From Castanea sativa (Eukaryota > Streptophyta > Magnoliopsida > Fagales > Fagaceae), in assembly GCF_040712315.1 (NCBI RefSeq), contig NC_134013.1, positions 75,584,001 through 75,648,000 of the forward strand: a stretch of DNA of 64,000 nt, written 5' to 3'. The stretch's first letter is position 1, and the number at the start of each line of letters is the position of its first letter. Of the stretch, positions 1-11,268 are shown piece after piece. The position numbers and the translations under genes are program-made. The notes under the pieces were generated by a model. The model was given only the letters and a program-made list of their open reading frames with translations. It did not search any database and had not been told where the DNA came from.

Positions 1-171
1 AAATTTTGCTTTTTGGCCCAAATAGGATTTGCTTAGTTACCAAATGGATAAGACTTCTACAACAAAAAGAAAAAAAAAAAAAAAATTTTGTTTCACCAAA
101 ACTTAGGGATAGGATACAATTTAGGGGCACCACATATGCTCTATGTGTCCAATGGTGTTTAGTGGTGTGGA

Positions 172-1368
172 TCATGACAAGGTAATGCCAGAGGAGAAGG
201 CAAATCCAGCCATGTTTGAGCCCTTCATCTTGCAATCAGGCAGTGTGACCCAAATCCAATGCCTTGTCTGTATATCATATGTTAGCCATATAATGTGCCA
301 TAAACCTTCAAAATTTGACATCAAAGCAGCCCTAACTATTCCATCCCTTTTCTCTAAACAACCCACCATAACCCCATGAGGCTTTGTAATCTGCTCCATT
401 AATTTACTAGGAACTTTTGAAATGTATTGCCAACGCCTACCATTTAAGCTTAAGCCCCAAAGTTCTATGCCCATTAACATCATTTTACCTACGCCATCGG
501 ATGTCACGATCATCATGTGACCATCACCGTACACATGTAACCGATCAATAACATTCCCCCAACTAAATTGGACGGTCAATTGTCCACCATCGTTACCTCC
601 ACTGCCAAATCGTGGCCGTAGAATCAATGGTGTAGTACCATCATCATGAGACTTCACTACAATTAAAACACTTTCACTTCTTCCATTAATCACACTAAGA
701 TAAATATTCTCACTCTCTCTTTCACTATGACATGGCAAATTTGCAACATTTTCTTTAGCTTCCATAGACTCCCACTTCTCACTTTCTGAGTCATACACAA
801 ACAAAATGGGCCGGTTTTCCACTAGCTCCACAAACAAAAACTGGAAATGATCCGACCCAGGTGGCCCAGCCACTAATTTCATTCCGGATCTTCTCCAAGA
901 TGATGTGCCTCGTGGACCCAACGGACTTGGAGGGATCTTTTTAACGGTCTGAGTGACCAAATTAACAGAAATAACTACCTTTTTTGTATTAGAGACAAAA
1001 AGGAAAAATTTACCAGATGCTGTCAAAAAATAGAGATCTTCACCCAGAGAAATTATGGGTCTCAATGAATTGGCAATTGGAATCTGGAACCAACGCTGAG
1101 ATTGATCAGTAAAGCCGTGAAGTGTCAAATCACGAGGCCATCGCTTCTTGTACACAAAGAGCCATGTACTTGACCTTGATCTTATATTGCATGCTCTAAT
1201 AAAATCTTGGTCAGAGATAATGAGAGAAAAGGATTTGCTGACTAATTTTAATCGAATGATTTCGGGTAAAACTAGATAGAGCAAAATGTTTTGTATGAGT
1301 TCGGATGGGAGGAGGCAAAAACCAATGGCACTTGTCGTTGAATTCCGATGATTATTCATGTTGGGCAA
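172..1368 (-). CDS. F-box protein with C-terminal beta-propeller-like region
   Basis: Intronless 398-residue ORF. Residues about 19-60 form a plant F-box: LPSELIQNILLYL, then LPEIIRLKLVSKSF and a trailing I(S)DQDFI, the usual Leu-Pro...Val-Ser-Lys pattern that binds SKP1/ASK in SCF ubiquitin ligases. The remainder (about 65-390) is Trp-rich with spaced beta-strand-like segments, as in F-box-associated or kelch-like substrate-binding domains; I cannot name a kelch signature with certainty. Length fits plant F-box proteins (350-420 aa). The start is the first Met of the frame; Met4 is an alternative. The stop is TGA at 172-174. A pyrimidine tract lies just upstream (1380-1415 read on plus). F-box substrates are fast-evolving, so a substrate cannot be inferred. 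Role in SCF-mediated protein turnover is from family knowledge only. Confidence 0.88.
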   Translation of the reverse strand: MPNMNNHRNSTTSAIGFCLLPSELIQNILLYLVLPEIIRLKLVSKSFSLIISDQDFIRACNIRSRSSTWLFVYKKRWPRDLTLHGFTDQSQRWFQIPIANSLRPIISLGEDLYFLTASGKFFLFVSNTKKVVISVNLVTQTVKKIPPSPLGPRGTSSWRRSGMKLVAGPPGSDHFQFLFVELVENRPILFVYDSESEKWESMEAKENVANLPCHSERESENIYLSVINGRSESVLIVVKSHDDGTTPLILRPRFGSGGNDGGQLTVQFSWGNVIDRLHVYGDGHMMIVTSDGVGKMMLMGIELWGLSLNGRRWQYISKVPSKLMEQITKPHGVMVGCLEKRDGIVRAALMSNFEGLWHIIWLTYDIQTRHWIWVTLPDCKMKGSNMAGFAFSSGITLS

Positions 1369-2468
1369 GAGGCAGTTTCGTTTTTTTTTTTCTTTTTTTC
1401 TTTTTTCTTTTTTGGTGCTCAGTTTCTGGCTTGGTGATTTTATACTGGTTTGAGGTTAGTTTGTTTAATTTTTAAAAAGCTTATGAATTATAATGGGCGG
1501 AAATTGTTTTGATTATATAATTGAATGACTCATTGACTAATTGACATAATTAAAGGGTAAATGTCCCTACAAAGCATCTTGTGAGTCATGGACGGAATGG
1601 ACGGTGGCAATTGTAGACTTTAGTTGAGGATGAGCGTGATGATTTTGACAAGCTAATGTCTCAACGTATGACAATTCAAAAATAATCCACATAAAGTGGT
1701 TTAGTTAGCTTAACAATTAAAATTTTGTTATCAAAATAAAAAATTTGGAATCCGAACCCATTTACATAAAAAACTAATTTTTGTCTTAGATTCTTACTTT
1801 GATGATAAAAGACAATTATTATGGAGTAAATGTTATAGGTTAAATTTCTATCTCATCTATAATTAAAATTAAAAAAAAAAAAAAAAAAAAACCCAATGCA
1901 TAAAATGACAAGGTTTAACTAATACACATTCATAATGGCCTAATGGGTGTTGATATTCCAAAATTAAAGCAAGGGAGCACTTATTAAGTGTTATCATCTT
2001 CAATTTTGTGAGAGGGATGTTACAAATTGCCAACATAATAATGGAGATCCCTAAACTCTGGAAAATTATTTAATGAAATAGTTTTATAAGATATTTTTAT
2101 CACAGTAAATGTGGATCTCACATATTGAGATACCATCTCTTAAACTCCTAATATTGATATTCTTCAATTATGATGATATAGCTGATTAACGTTGAAATGT
2201 AAAAGCGTCAAAAGTATGCTTAATTTCCTTTGCTATGAGCATCCTTCTCTAATCAACTACTAAATGGGCATAAAAAAAACAACCTCCAAAAGTATATGCA
2301 TGGTCAGACTCATATACCAAAGCCACCTATACAATCAAAGCAAGTATTTATAAATTCTGGTCACGAAGGAGTAAGTTACAAATTCATACTCACTCGACCA
2401 AAGAAAAGTTGCAGACCCATAAATAATCAGTTGCAACTATGAAGAACAGCCTAGAAAAGCCAGGAATC
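1369..2468. other. AT-rich intergenic spacer with a possible tRNA-like relic
   Basis: No supportable gene. About 1690-1760 on plus reads GTTAGCTTAACAATTA followed by GGAATCCGAACCC, loosely like a SINE A-box/B-box pair, but no target duplication is visible. Poly-A runs near 1872-1890. The spacer ends at the 5 bp duplication of the Tat element. Confidence 0.5.
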
Positions 2469-2473
2469 ATTGC
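2469..2473. repeat. Target site duplication, left (ATTGC)
   Basis: ATTGC immediately before the TG of the left LTR; identical to 14770-14774 after the CA of the right LTR. A 5 bp duplication is the normal Gypsy integrase footprint. Confidence 0.93.
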
Positions 2474-3160
2474 TGTACAGGCACCACTCTCCTTCAAGCC
2501 CACTTACTCAGAGGCCCATGAATATAATGACACGTGTGAGAACCTAACACTGATCACGTGTGAAAGCACTCACGGCATGGCCAGCGAGTGTGGAGTCTTG
2601 CACGGCATCACCTAGGGGGTGCCATCGCCGAGCAGAGTACCTACTGGCGGAACGGGTTCCAACACTACTATCATCTTCTCCCATCCATCGCCAAACATCC
2701 ACTTAGGTGAAATGGCATTGGACCATTCCTTCCATTGCCTAGGGAATGCCCCTGCCGAGCATAAAGTCTAGCGGTGGAGCTAGCTCCAATACCACTGCCA
2801 CCTTCCCCACTCAAAATCAGACATATACTTAGGAGATGCAATATTGGACCTCTCCTTCCACTCACAAGGGGAATGATCATGATCATTCCACTAATTGTGG
2901 CTATAAATAAGCAAGGGGAACTCAGTTGGGGGGGGGGGGGGTTGGCAATTACAGAGGGAAAGACGAGAGAGAAGAAAGGGAGGGAGAGAGATCAGTCATC
3001 CTGGAAGAAGAGGGAAAGTGATAGTAAAAATCAGGAAAGTTGAGTACTAGATCGGCCGAGCATAACATCACCCGTTGTAAGAAATCCGAAAGTCCACCAT
3101 ACAAATAGATTGTGAGCCCAAATACATCTTAGGCCCAACAAACGTATTCGGGAGCGCACA
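2474..3160 (+). repeat. 5' LTR of the Tat element
   Basis: 687 bp, begins TGTACAGGCACC and ends GCGCACA. It contains a TATA box (CTATAAATAA at 2901-2910), followed by a G-run and a purine-rich leader, consistent with U3/R/U5. It is collinear with 14085-14769, with scattered substitutions. Small ORFs inside it are artefacts. Confidence 0.95.
2901..2910 (+). promoter_or_regulatory. LTR TATA box
   Basis: CTATAAATAA in the left LTR; the same box occurs in the right LTR at 14511-14520. Position about 430 bp into the LTR fits the end of U3; transcription would start near 2935, around the poly-G tract. Confidence 0.6.
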
Positions 3161-3180
3161 ATTAGCGCCGTCTGTGGGAA
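3161..3180 (+). other. Primer binding site of the Tat element
   Basis: Directly after the LTR the sequence is ATTAGCGCCGTCTGTGGGAA. The GCGCCGT...GGGA core matches the tRNA-complementary sites of plant Gypsy elements; it partly resembles the complement of a tRNA-Asp 3' end, but the match is imperfect, so the primer tRNA is uncertain. Confidence 0.7.
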
Positions 3181-3222
3181 TCTTCTACGTAGCTGTGGTA
3201 CTATTTAGGCACGCACAGGAGA

Positions 3223-4627
3223 ATGCCTGGCAGCAGACACAGAAGCCATGCCAAGAGCGGTTCTGGAGGATCATTGCAGGGGTCTACATGGTGAGAAATG
3301 AGGCAAAAAAGGCAAGAAGACAGAAGACATGAGGAAGCAAAGGAGCCTGGGCCTGGAGAAGGGTCGTACCAAACCCTCCGAACAATGTCTGATGCCTCAG
3401 GCCGCAGCCACCTTAACAGGAGGGACCAGGAGCTTGAGCAGAGGGATCGAGAACTCGAGCGCCTGCGTAGGGCGGTGAGGAATTTAGAGTTGCAAGCTTG
3501 GGGCAGACGCAGGAGGAGGGACCATGAGGAACGAAGGGAAAGGTCAGCCAATGTGGGGAATCACCATGTGGCAGGATCCCACCAATTTGGGTCCCGTCGA
3601 CATCGCGAGCGTTCGCGAGAGTATGCGGACCGCGAATCAACTTCCCTGGATGAGGGGTGACCTCGAAATGTGGCCATGGATGCCATGAGTAGGGCATTAC
3701 GCCAAGCTGCCCGGTCTCCATTCTCGAGAGACATTAAGAGCGCACCAATGTCGAGGAGGTTCACGCGGCCTCCATTCAACTCCTACACTGGAAGGACAGA
3801 CCCGGTTGAACACGTAAGTCACTATATTCAAATGATGTCCTTACATGCCCATAACGATGCCTTGATGTGCAAGGTTTTCCCCTCGAGCCTCAACCTAACC
3901 GCTTTGAGGTGGTTCAACGGATTGAAGAAAGGTTCGGCCCATAGTTTCTCGGAACTGATCTAGGAGTTTAGAGTGCGGTTCATGACTTGCAGCCAGGTTC
4001 CGCAACCCATAGATGCATTATTGTCGATGAAAATGGGGGCTGGGGAAACCCTTCGCAACTACGCTAATCGGTACTGGAATTGTACAACGAGATCTGTGGC
4101 GGCAATGAAAAGATCGCGGCAAGCACCTTTCAAATGGGGTTACCCGAAGAATCCGGGCTGAGAGAATCATTGACCTTGAGGCCTCCCGAGGATATAAGGC
4201 AGTTGATGAGGCGTATCGAGGAGTACAAGCGCTTGGAAGACGATCGGCTGCAGACCAAGAGGAAGGCCCCGATCATCAATTATCCTCGGAACACAGGCTT
4301 GAACCTCAGACACAGGAAGAATTTAAGAATTCAATAGCCCGGCCCAGCGTTTGGGGGAGTCAATGCGGTGTTTAAGGAGCCCGTGCACAGGATCATTGAA
4401 AGGATAAAAAATGAACCGTATTTTAAGCGGCCGAACAAGATGGCAAGCGACCCATCAAGGAGAAACCAGAATTTGTATTGCACCTACCACCAAGATAAAG
4501 GGCACACCACCAAGCAGTGCAGGGTATTGAAGGACCACCTGGAGCATTTAGTGAAGGCAGGACATTTGAAAGAATTTCTGATGGAGACCAGGAATCAGGA
4601 GACCGGGCAAGAAGGTTGGCTACGTTG
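3223..4627 (+). pseudogene. Tat gag remnant
   Basis: Decayed capsid/nucleocapsid ORF. From ATG 3223 the frame hits stops at 3292-3294, 3658-3660 and 3961-3963, then shifts by one base near 4080 within the capsid domain. The retrotransposon-gag core is recognisable: RRFTRPPFNSYTG and DPVEHVSHYIQMM (about 3750-3830), LTALRWFNGL (about 3895) and the following helices. A Tat-type Cys/His box, CTYHQDKGHTTKQC, lies near 4480-4520. The N-terminal part is Arg/Glu-rich and probably coiled coil. The protein would package element RNA. No intact product is possible. Confidence 0.9.
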
Positions 4628-4652
4628 AAACCTTCTCCCACCCCCTCTAGGA

Positions 4653-6780
4653 GTGATAGAAGTCATCCACGCGGTACCAAGAGGCATTAGAGCATCCTTG
4701 ACGAAAAGGGTATTGGCCGTGGTATCAGTAGAAGGTTACGCAGGCAAGCAATCCCCGAGGAAGAAGCCGAGGTACACTAGGCAACCCATAGCGTTTGACG
4801 ACGGTGACCTAGAAGGCACCACTCAACCGCACCACGATGCTTTAGTAGTCATGGCCCGTGTGAGGGGTTTCATAGTAAAGAGAGTAGTGAAAGACCAGGG
4901 GAGTGGCGCAGACGTAATGTACCCGGACCTATACAGGGGGCTCGGCCTGAAGACGGAGGATTTGTCCAAATATGATAAACCGTTGATGGGATTCGATGGG
5001 CACATGGTGACACCGGAAGGGAAGATTTCACTCTCAGTCAACATGGGAGGTAAGGAGGTGGTCACCTCTTTCTCACCAAATACGGCAATCCTCAAAAGGT
5101 CATGGATTCACGACATGGGAGCTGTGCCATCCACATTGCACGTCAAGGTCAAGTTTCGAACCGAAGATGGGATTGCAGTGATACGGGGTGATCAGCAGGC
5201 AGCCAGACAGTGCGTAATAGCCGTAGCCTACAAACAAACCGAGCAGAATGAGTCAATCGAGAAGGCTCCCCTATAGAAATTACAGCGGCCCCAAGTCGAG
5301 GGGACCGACGCCGCCGAGGATCTGGTGAGAGTAAAAATTCGTCTGGGAGGCGAAAGGAGTTTCCTGATAGAGGCAGGCTTGAATGATGGGGATAGGGTGA
5401 AGTTACTGCTTCTTCTTATACGGAACGTGGATGTGTTCGCCTGGAGCCCATATGAGGTGCCCGGGGTTGACCCCGAATTTATAGTTCACAAGCTAAATGT
5501 GGACCCTTTATGTCCTCCTAAGAAGCAGAGATCGAGAAGGTCCACAAAGGAGCATACGGAGGCCATCAGACAAGAGGTTAGGAAGCTCAGAGAGGCTAGG
5601 GCCATAAAGGAAACGTTCTTTCTAGAGTGGCTTGCATACACGGTGGTCGTGAAAAAGAAGTCCGGTAAGTGTAGGGTTTGTGTTGATTTCACCAACCTAA
5701 ACCGAGCATGCCCAAAGGATCCGTTCCCGATGCCGAAAATTGATCAATTAGTGGAAGCTACATGCGGGCACCCGAGAATGAGCTTCCTCGATGCTTTCTA
5801 GGGTTACCACCAGATTGCCTTAGCCACCGAGGATCAGGAGAAAACGACATTCATAACGCCCGATGCTAATTATCACTACACCGTAATGCCATTCGGATTG
5901 AAGAACACGGGAGCCACTTATCAACGAATGATGACGAGGATGTTTCGAGATAAGATTGGACATACGGTTGAGGTATACATTGACGACATGGTGATAAAAA
6001 GCAAACAAGAAAGGCAGCACATTGACAACCTTAAGGAGGTGTTCGGGATACTTCGGCGACACCGGCTACGCCTTAACGCCGAGAAGTGCGCTTTCGGGGT
6101 AGGATCCAGTAAGTTCCTGGGTTATTTGATTACCAAACAGGGAATCGAAGTTAACCCCAATCAGATTGGAGCCGTGATGCATATCAAACCACCGAGCAAT
6201 CCGGAAGAGGTTCAAAAATTGACTGGCATGCTGGCTACTCTCAACCAATTTATTTCCAAGTTTGCTGATCGGTGCCAACCATTTTATCAGCTTTTGAAGA
6301 AGTGGAAGGGGTTTCAATGGGACGTGGAGTGTGACAGAGCCTTCCAAGATCTTAAGGACTACCTTGGGTGGGCACCGATGTTGGCAGCCCCGGAACCAGG
6401 AGAAGACCTGTATATGTACCTCTCGGTGTCCGAGCACGCAGCCAGCGCCGTGCTATTGAAGGATAGTGGTGTACAACTCCCGGTTTATTACATCAGCAAG
6501 ACATTAGTTGACGCCGAGACTAGGTATTTACCACTAGAGAAACTGGTGCTGGCGCTCGTGCTTGCCACCCGAAAATTGCCCCATTACTTTCAGGCTCACA
6601 CCGTCCATGTCTTGACCGAGTATCCACTTCAGTCATTATTGAGAAGATCTGACTTTACGGGGAGGATAGCTAAATGGGGGACTTGGCTAGGCTCCTTTGA
6701 CATCAGATACAAACTGAGGAGCTCGATGAAGGGGCAAGTACTTGCGGATTTTATTGCCGAGTTCTCACCGAGAAGTACGA
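4653..6780 (+). pseudogene. Tat protease, reverse transcriptase and RNase H remnant
   Basis: One frame from 4653 with stops at 5274-5276 and 5799-5801. The aspartic protease motif is DQGSGAD near 4895-4915, where family members usually have DQGSSAD. RT begins near 5600 (EWLAYTVVVKKKSGKCRVCVDF) and includes MPFGLKNTGATYQRMM and the YIDDMVIKS catalytic box (about 5975). The 5799 stop falls where relatives have Gln (FQGYHQ), consistent with a CAG to TAG change. The ordinary Gypsy RNase H follows (about 6330-6780), with LYMYLSVSEHAASAVL and YYISKTL. The polyprotein would mature gag, copy RNA to DNA and remove the RNA strand. Confidence 0.93.
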
Positions 6781-6809
6781 ATGTAGTCTGCCTCGCGAAG
6801 GTCAAGCTG

Positions 6810-7200
6810 TGGAAAGTATTTATGGATGGCGCATCCAATTCAGCAGGAGCGGGGGCTGGAATTGTGGTCATCACCTCGGAAGGGCTAAAGCTAGAGCACT
6901 CGTTCAAGTTAGGCTTTAGGGCTTCTAACAATGAGGCCGAGTATGAGTCCTTTCTAGCCGGACTTAGAGTCGTCGCGGATCTAGGAGCCAAAGAGGTGGA
7001 AGTTTACTCGGATTCTCTCCTAGTAGTGAACCAGATGCAGGGGAACTTCGAGGCCAAATACTCTTGGATGATTGAATATCTGTAGCTGGTAAAGCAAACC
7101 ATGGGTAATTTTTCAAAGGTCAAGATTGAATGGGTAGCCCGGGGGCAGAACCGGCACGTTGACTCCTTAGCAACGCTGGCATCATCAATAGCTGACATGG
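6810..7200 (+). pseudogene. Tat archaeal-type second RNase H (aRNH)
   Basis: Continues the pol frame. KVFMDGASNSAGAGAGIV near 6813, ASNNEAEYESFLAGL near 6930, VEVYSDSLLVVNQ near 7000, and RHVDSLATLA near 7155 supply the Asp, Glu, Asp, Asp set of an RNase H1-like fold. A stop at 7083-7085 interrupts it where Gln is usual, again CAG to TAG. Presence of this extra domain between RNase H and integrase is diagnostic for the Tat lineage. Confidence 0.9.
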
Positions 7201-7399
7201 TACCTCAGTTGATCAGAGTGGAGTTAGTGCCGGAACCAAGTATTGCCGCCAGGACGCCGGTCACACAGATCGCCACAGCCGAGAGTTACAGGATGGACCC
7301 TATCATTGAGTTCCTTGCGGAGGACCGAGCCCGAAAAATGAGAAAGAGGCAGCCAGGGTGCGACACACCGCTACTCGGTACTGGTTGTCTGCCGATAGG

Positions 7400-8527
7400 A
7401 AATTATACCGAAGATCATTCGAAGGGCCGTATTTGCAGTGTCTTCGTCCCAATTAGGTTGAAGAGCTTTTGACCGAGCTGCACCAGGGCGTGTGCAGTAG
7501 CCACATAGGGGGACATTCATTGGCTCACCGAGAAATGACTCAAGGATTTTGGTGGCCGCGGATGAGGAAAGATGCAACCGAGCATTCCCGGAGGTGCGGG
7601 CAGTGCCAAATACACGCACCGATGATCTATCAGCCCGCCGGGGAACTTAAACACAGTAAGCAGCCTGTGGCCATTCGCCCATTGGGGTCTAGACATAGTA
7701 AGGCCATTTCCCTGAGCACCAGGCAACCGGAGGTTTGTGCTAGTGGCCGTAGACTACTTCACGAAGTGGGCAGAAGCGGAGGCACTTGCAAACATCCGAG
7801 ATGTTGATGTCAAGAGGTTCGTATGGAGGAACATTGTAACAAGATTTAGCGTACCGAAGTCCCTAGCCTCGGAAAATGGTCTACAATTCGACAGCAAGGC
7901 GTTCCGAGAGTTCTGCAACAACCTCGGTATCCGAAACCTGTATTCTACGTCAGCATATCCGTAGAGTAACGACCAGGCAGAACCAACCAATAAGGCCATC
8001 GTGAGCGGATTGAAGAAAAGGCTGGAGGGCGACAAGGGAAGATAGGCCGAGGAGTTGCCAAGCGTTCTATGGGCATACCGAACAACTCCCAGGAGATCCA
8101 CGGGAGAAACACCATTTTCTCTAACTTACGGGGCACAGGCTGTTATCCCCGTCGAAGTGAACCTATGCAGTGCCCGGGTTGCAGTATTCGCTCCGAACGA
8201 GAACGAGAAGCTAATGGCAAGGTAGATGAACTTACTAGAGGAACACCGAGAAGCGGCCATCATTCGACTAGCAGAGTATTAGCAAAAGCTTGCCCAGAGA
8301 TACAACAAAAGTGTGAGGAGACTGGAGTTTGCCGCTGGGGATCTGGTACTTCGCAAGGTCGTAGGGAACACACGAGACGTTAATGTAGGGAAACTAGCTC
8401 CGTCCTAGGAAGGGCCCTACCGGGTAACCGCTATTGTTGGTGCGGGGGCGTACTAATTAGAAGATTTGGAGGAAAAACCCCTTCGCCGGCCATGGAATGT
8501 TCACAACTTGAAAAAGTTCTATCATTG
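7400..8527 (+). pseudogene. Tat integrase remnant
   Basis: Zinc-binding H2C2 region in one frame (HQGVCSSHIGGH then CGQC, about 7480-7610), catalytic core in another (VAVDYFTKWAEAEAL at about 7740), so at least one frameshift separates them. The block usually reading SDNGLQF is SENGLQF (about 7870), replacing the second catalytic Asp by Glu. NDQAEPTNKA marks the third catalytic region. Further stops follow at 7962-7964 and beyond, ending with NVHNLKKFYH before TGA near 8527. The enzyme would insert element DNA into the chromosome; this copy is dead several times over. Confidence 0.9.
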
Positions 8528-8675
8528 ACCGGTTATGTTCCAAAGGTGTAAACTAGATGTAACTTTGCATTATCACGTATCTAATATGACGAAACCTACC
8601 CATGCAGGTGCATTTGACCCCATTGCTTTTGAGTTATTATTGTCGAGCAATAAATATAGAGAGAATCACAAATGT

Positions 8676-10985
8676 AAGGACAGAAACCTATCCTCGATTT
8701 GATTCCTATCACCGAGCAGGTGGAAACCTTGAACTACACCTTCTAAGGACAGAGACCTATCCTCGATTCGATTCCTATTGACGAGCAGGTGGAAACCTTA
8801 AACTACACGTTGTCTAAGGATAGAAACCTATCCTCGGTTCGATTCCTATCACCAAGCAGGTGGAAACCTTAAACTACAAATTGTCTAAGGACAGAAACCT
8901 ATCCTCAGTTCGATTCCTATCGCCGAGCAAGTGGAAGCCTTAAACTACACATTTTCTAAGGACAGAAACCTATCCTCGATTCGATTCCTATCACCGAGCA
9001 AGTGGAAACCTTGAACTACACCTTCTAAGGACAGAGACCTATCCTGAGTTCGATTCCTATCACCGAGCAGGTGGAAACCTTAAACTACACGTTGTCTAAG
9101 GACAGAAACCTATCCTCAGTTCGATTCCTATCGCTGAGCAAGTGGAAACCTTAAACTACACGTTGTCTAAGGACAGACCTATCCTCGATTTGATTCCTAT
9201 CACCGAGCAGGTGGAAACCTTAAACTACACATTGTCTAAGGACATAAACCTATTCTCGGTTCGATTCCTATCGCCGAGCAGGTGGAAGCCTTAAACTACA
9301 CGTTGTTTAAGGACAGAAACCTATCCTCGGTTCGATTCCTATCACCGAACAGGTGGAAACCTTGAACTACACCTTCTAAGGACAGAGACCTATCCTTGAT
9401 TCGATTCCTATAGTCGAGCAGGTGGAAACCTTAAACTACACGTTGTCTAAGGACAGAAACCTATCATCGGTTCGATTCCTATCACCAAGCATGTAGAAAC
9501 CTTAAACTACACATTGTCTAAGGAAAGAAACCTATCCTCGGTTCGATTCCTATTGCCAAGCAGGTGGAAGCCTTAAACTACATGTTGTCTAAGGACAAAA
9601 ACCTATCCTCGGTTCGGTTCCTATCACCGAGTAGGTGGAAATCTTGAACTACACGTTGTTTAAGGACAGAAACCTATCCTCGATTCGATTCCTATATTGT
9701 CTAAGGACAGAAACCTATCCTCGGTTCGATTCCTATTGCCGAGCAGGTGGAAGCCTTAAACTACACGTTGTCTAAGGACAGAAACCTATCCTCGGTTCGA
9801 TTCCTATCACCGAGCAGATGGAAACCTTGAACTACACCTTCTAAGGACAGAGACCTATCCTTGATTCGATTCCTATCGCCGAGCAGGTGGAAACCTTAAA
9901 GTACACGTTGTCTAAGGATAGAAACCTATCCTCAGTTCGATTCCTATCGCCGAGCAGGTGGAAACCTTAAACTACACGTTGTCTAAGGACAGAAACCTAT
10001 CCTCGATTCGATTCCTATCACTAAGCAGGTGGAAACCTTAAACTACACATTGTCTAAGGACAGAAACCTATCTTCGGTTCAATTCCTATCGCCGAGCAGG
10101 TGGAAGCCTTAAACTACACGTTGTCTAAGGACAGAAACCTATCCTCGGTTTGATTCCTATCACTGAGCAGGTGGAAACCTTGAACTACACCTTCTAAGGA
10201 CAGAGACCTATCCTCGGTTCGATTCCTATCGCCGAGCAGGTGGAAACCTTAAACTATACGTTGTCTAAGGACAGAAACCTATCCTCGGTTCGATTCTTAT
10301 CACCGAGCAGGTGGAAACCTTGAACTACACCTTCTAAGGACAGAGACCTATCCTCGGTTCGATTCCTATCGCCGAGCAGGTGGAAACCTTAAACTACACA
10401 TTTTCTAAGGACAGAAACCTATCCTCGGTTTGATTTCTATCGCCGAGCAGGTGGAAACCTTAAACTACACGTTGTCTAAGGACAGAAACCTATCCTTGGT
10501 TCAATTCCTATCACCGAGCAGGTGGAAACCTTAAACTACACATTGTCTAAGGATAGAAACCTATCCTCGATTCGATTCCTATCGCAGAGCAGTTGGAAGC
10601 CTTAAACTACACGTTGTCTAAGGAAAGAAACCTATCCTCGGTTCAATTCCTATCACCGAGCAGGTGGAAACCTTGAACTACACCTTCTAAGGACAGAGAC
10701 CTATCCTTGGTTCGATTCCTATTGCCGAGCAGGTGGAAACCTTAAACTACACGTTGTCTAAGGACAGAAACCTATCCTCGGTTTGATTCCTATCCCCAAG
10801 CAGGTGGAGACCTTGAACTACACCTTCTAAGGATAGAGACCTATCCTCGGTTCAATTCCTATCTTCGAGCAGGTGAAAACCTTAAACTACACATTGTCTA
10901 AGGACAGGCCTATCCTCGGTCCAATCCTTATCACCGAGCAGGAGTAAGCCTTAAGCTATTCCAATCTAAGGACAAAAATCCGTCC
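8676..10985 (+). repeat. Minisatellite, about 33 copies of a ~71 bp unit, inside the Tat element
   Basis: Head-to-tail units, each starting near CTAAGGACAGAAACCTATCC, followed by TCGGTTCGATTCCTATC and ACCGAGCAGGTGGAAACC. Unit starts recur at about 8743, 8811, 8882, 8953, 9021, 9093 and so on to about 10894, with one truncated copy near 9660-9695 and a degenerate last copy near 10963. A shorter variant with GAACTACACCTTCTAAGG appears at irregular intervals (for example 8743, 9021, 9373, 9838, 10189, 10330, 10685, 10825). Tat/Ogre elements are known to carry tandem repeats in this 3' zone that can seed satellite DNA. No coding frame is preserved. Confidence 0.97.
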
Positions 10986-11268
10986 TATGGGGCCGAGCGA
11001 CCAAGAACCTAGGTAAGCACATCCTAAGGGCGAAAGGGCTAGTCCCCGCCCCCAAGAAGTGAGAAAGTAAGGAATGATGAGTGACCTAACCTTAAACATG
11101 TGCAGAATCGACGGTAATCAAACAAGCAATAGGGAAACACAAGCAATGTTTAAATAATATTACTCAAAGTTATCCAAGAGATAATGAAATTGTTCCATCG
11201 CCACAGCCCGGCAAGTTAGGATCATAAAATAAAAACCAATAAAAAGGAGAAGAAACAGTGCTAGATTT

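Noticed and set aside
8676..10985. CRISPR-like or tRNA-gene array
   Set aside because: The whole ~71 bp unit is repeated with no unique spacers, and only a B-box-like arm is present, not a complete tRNA cloverleaf; it lies within a retrotransposon of a plant genome.
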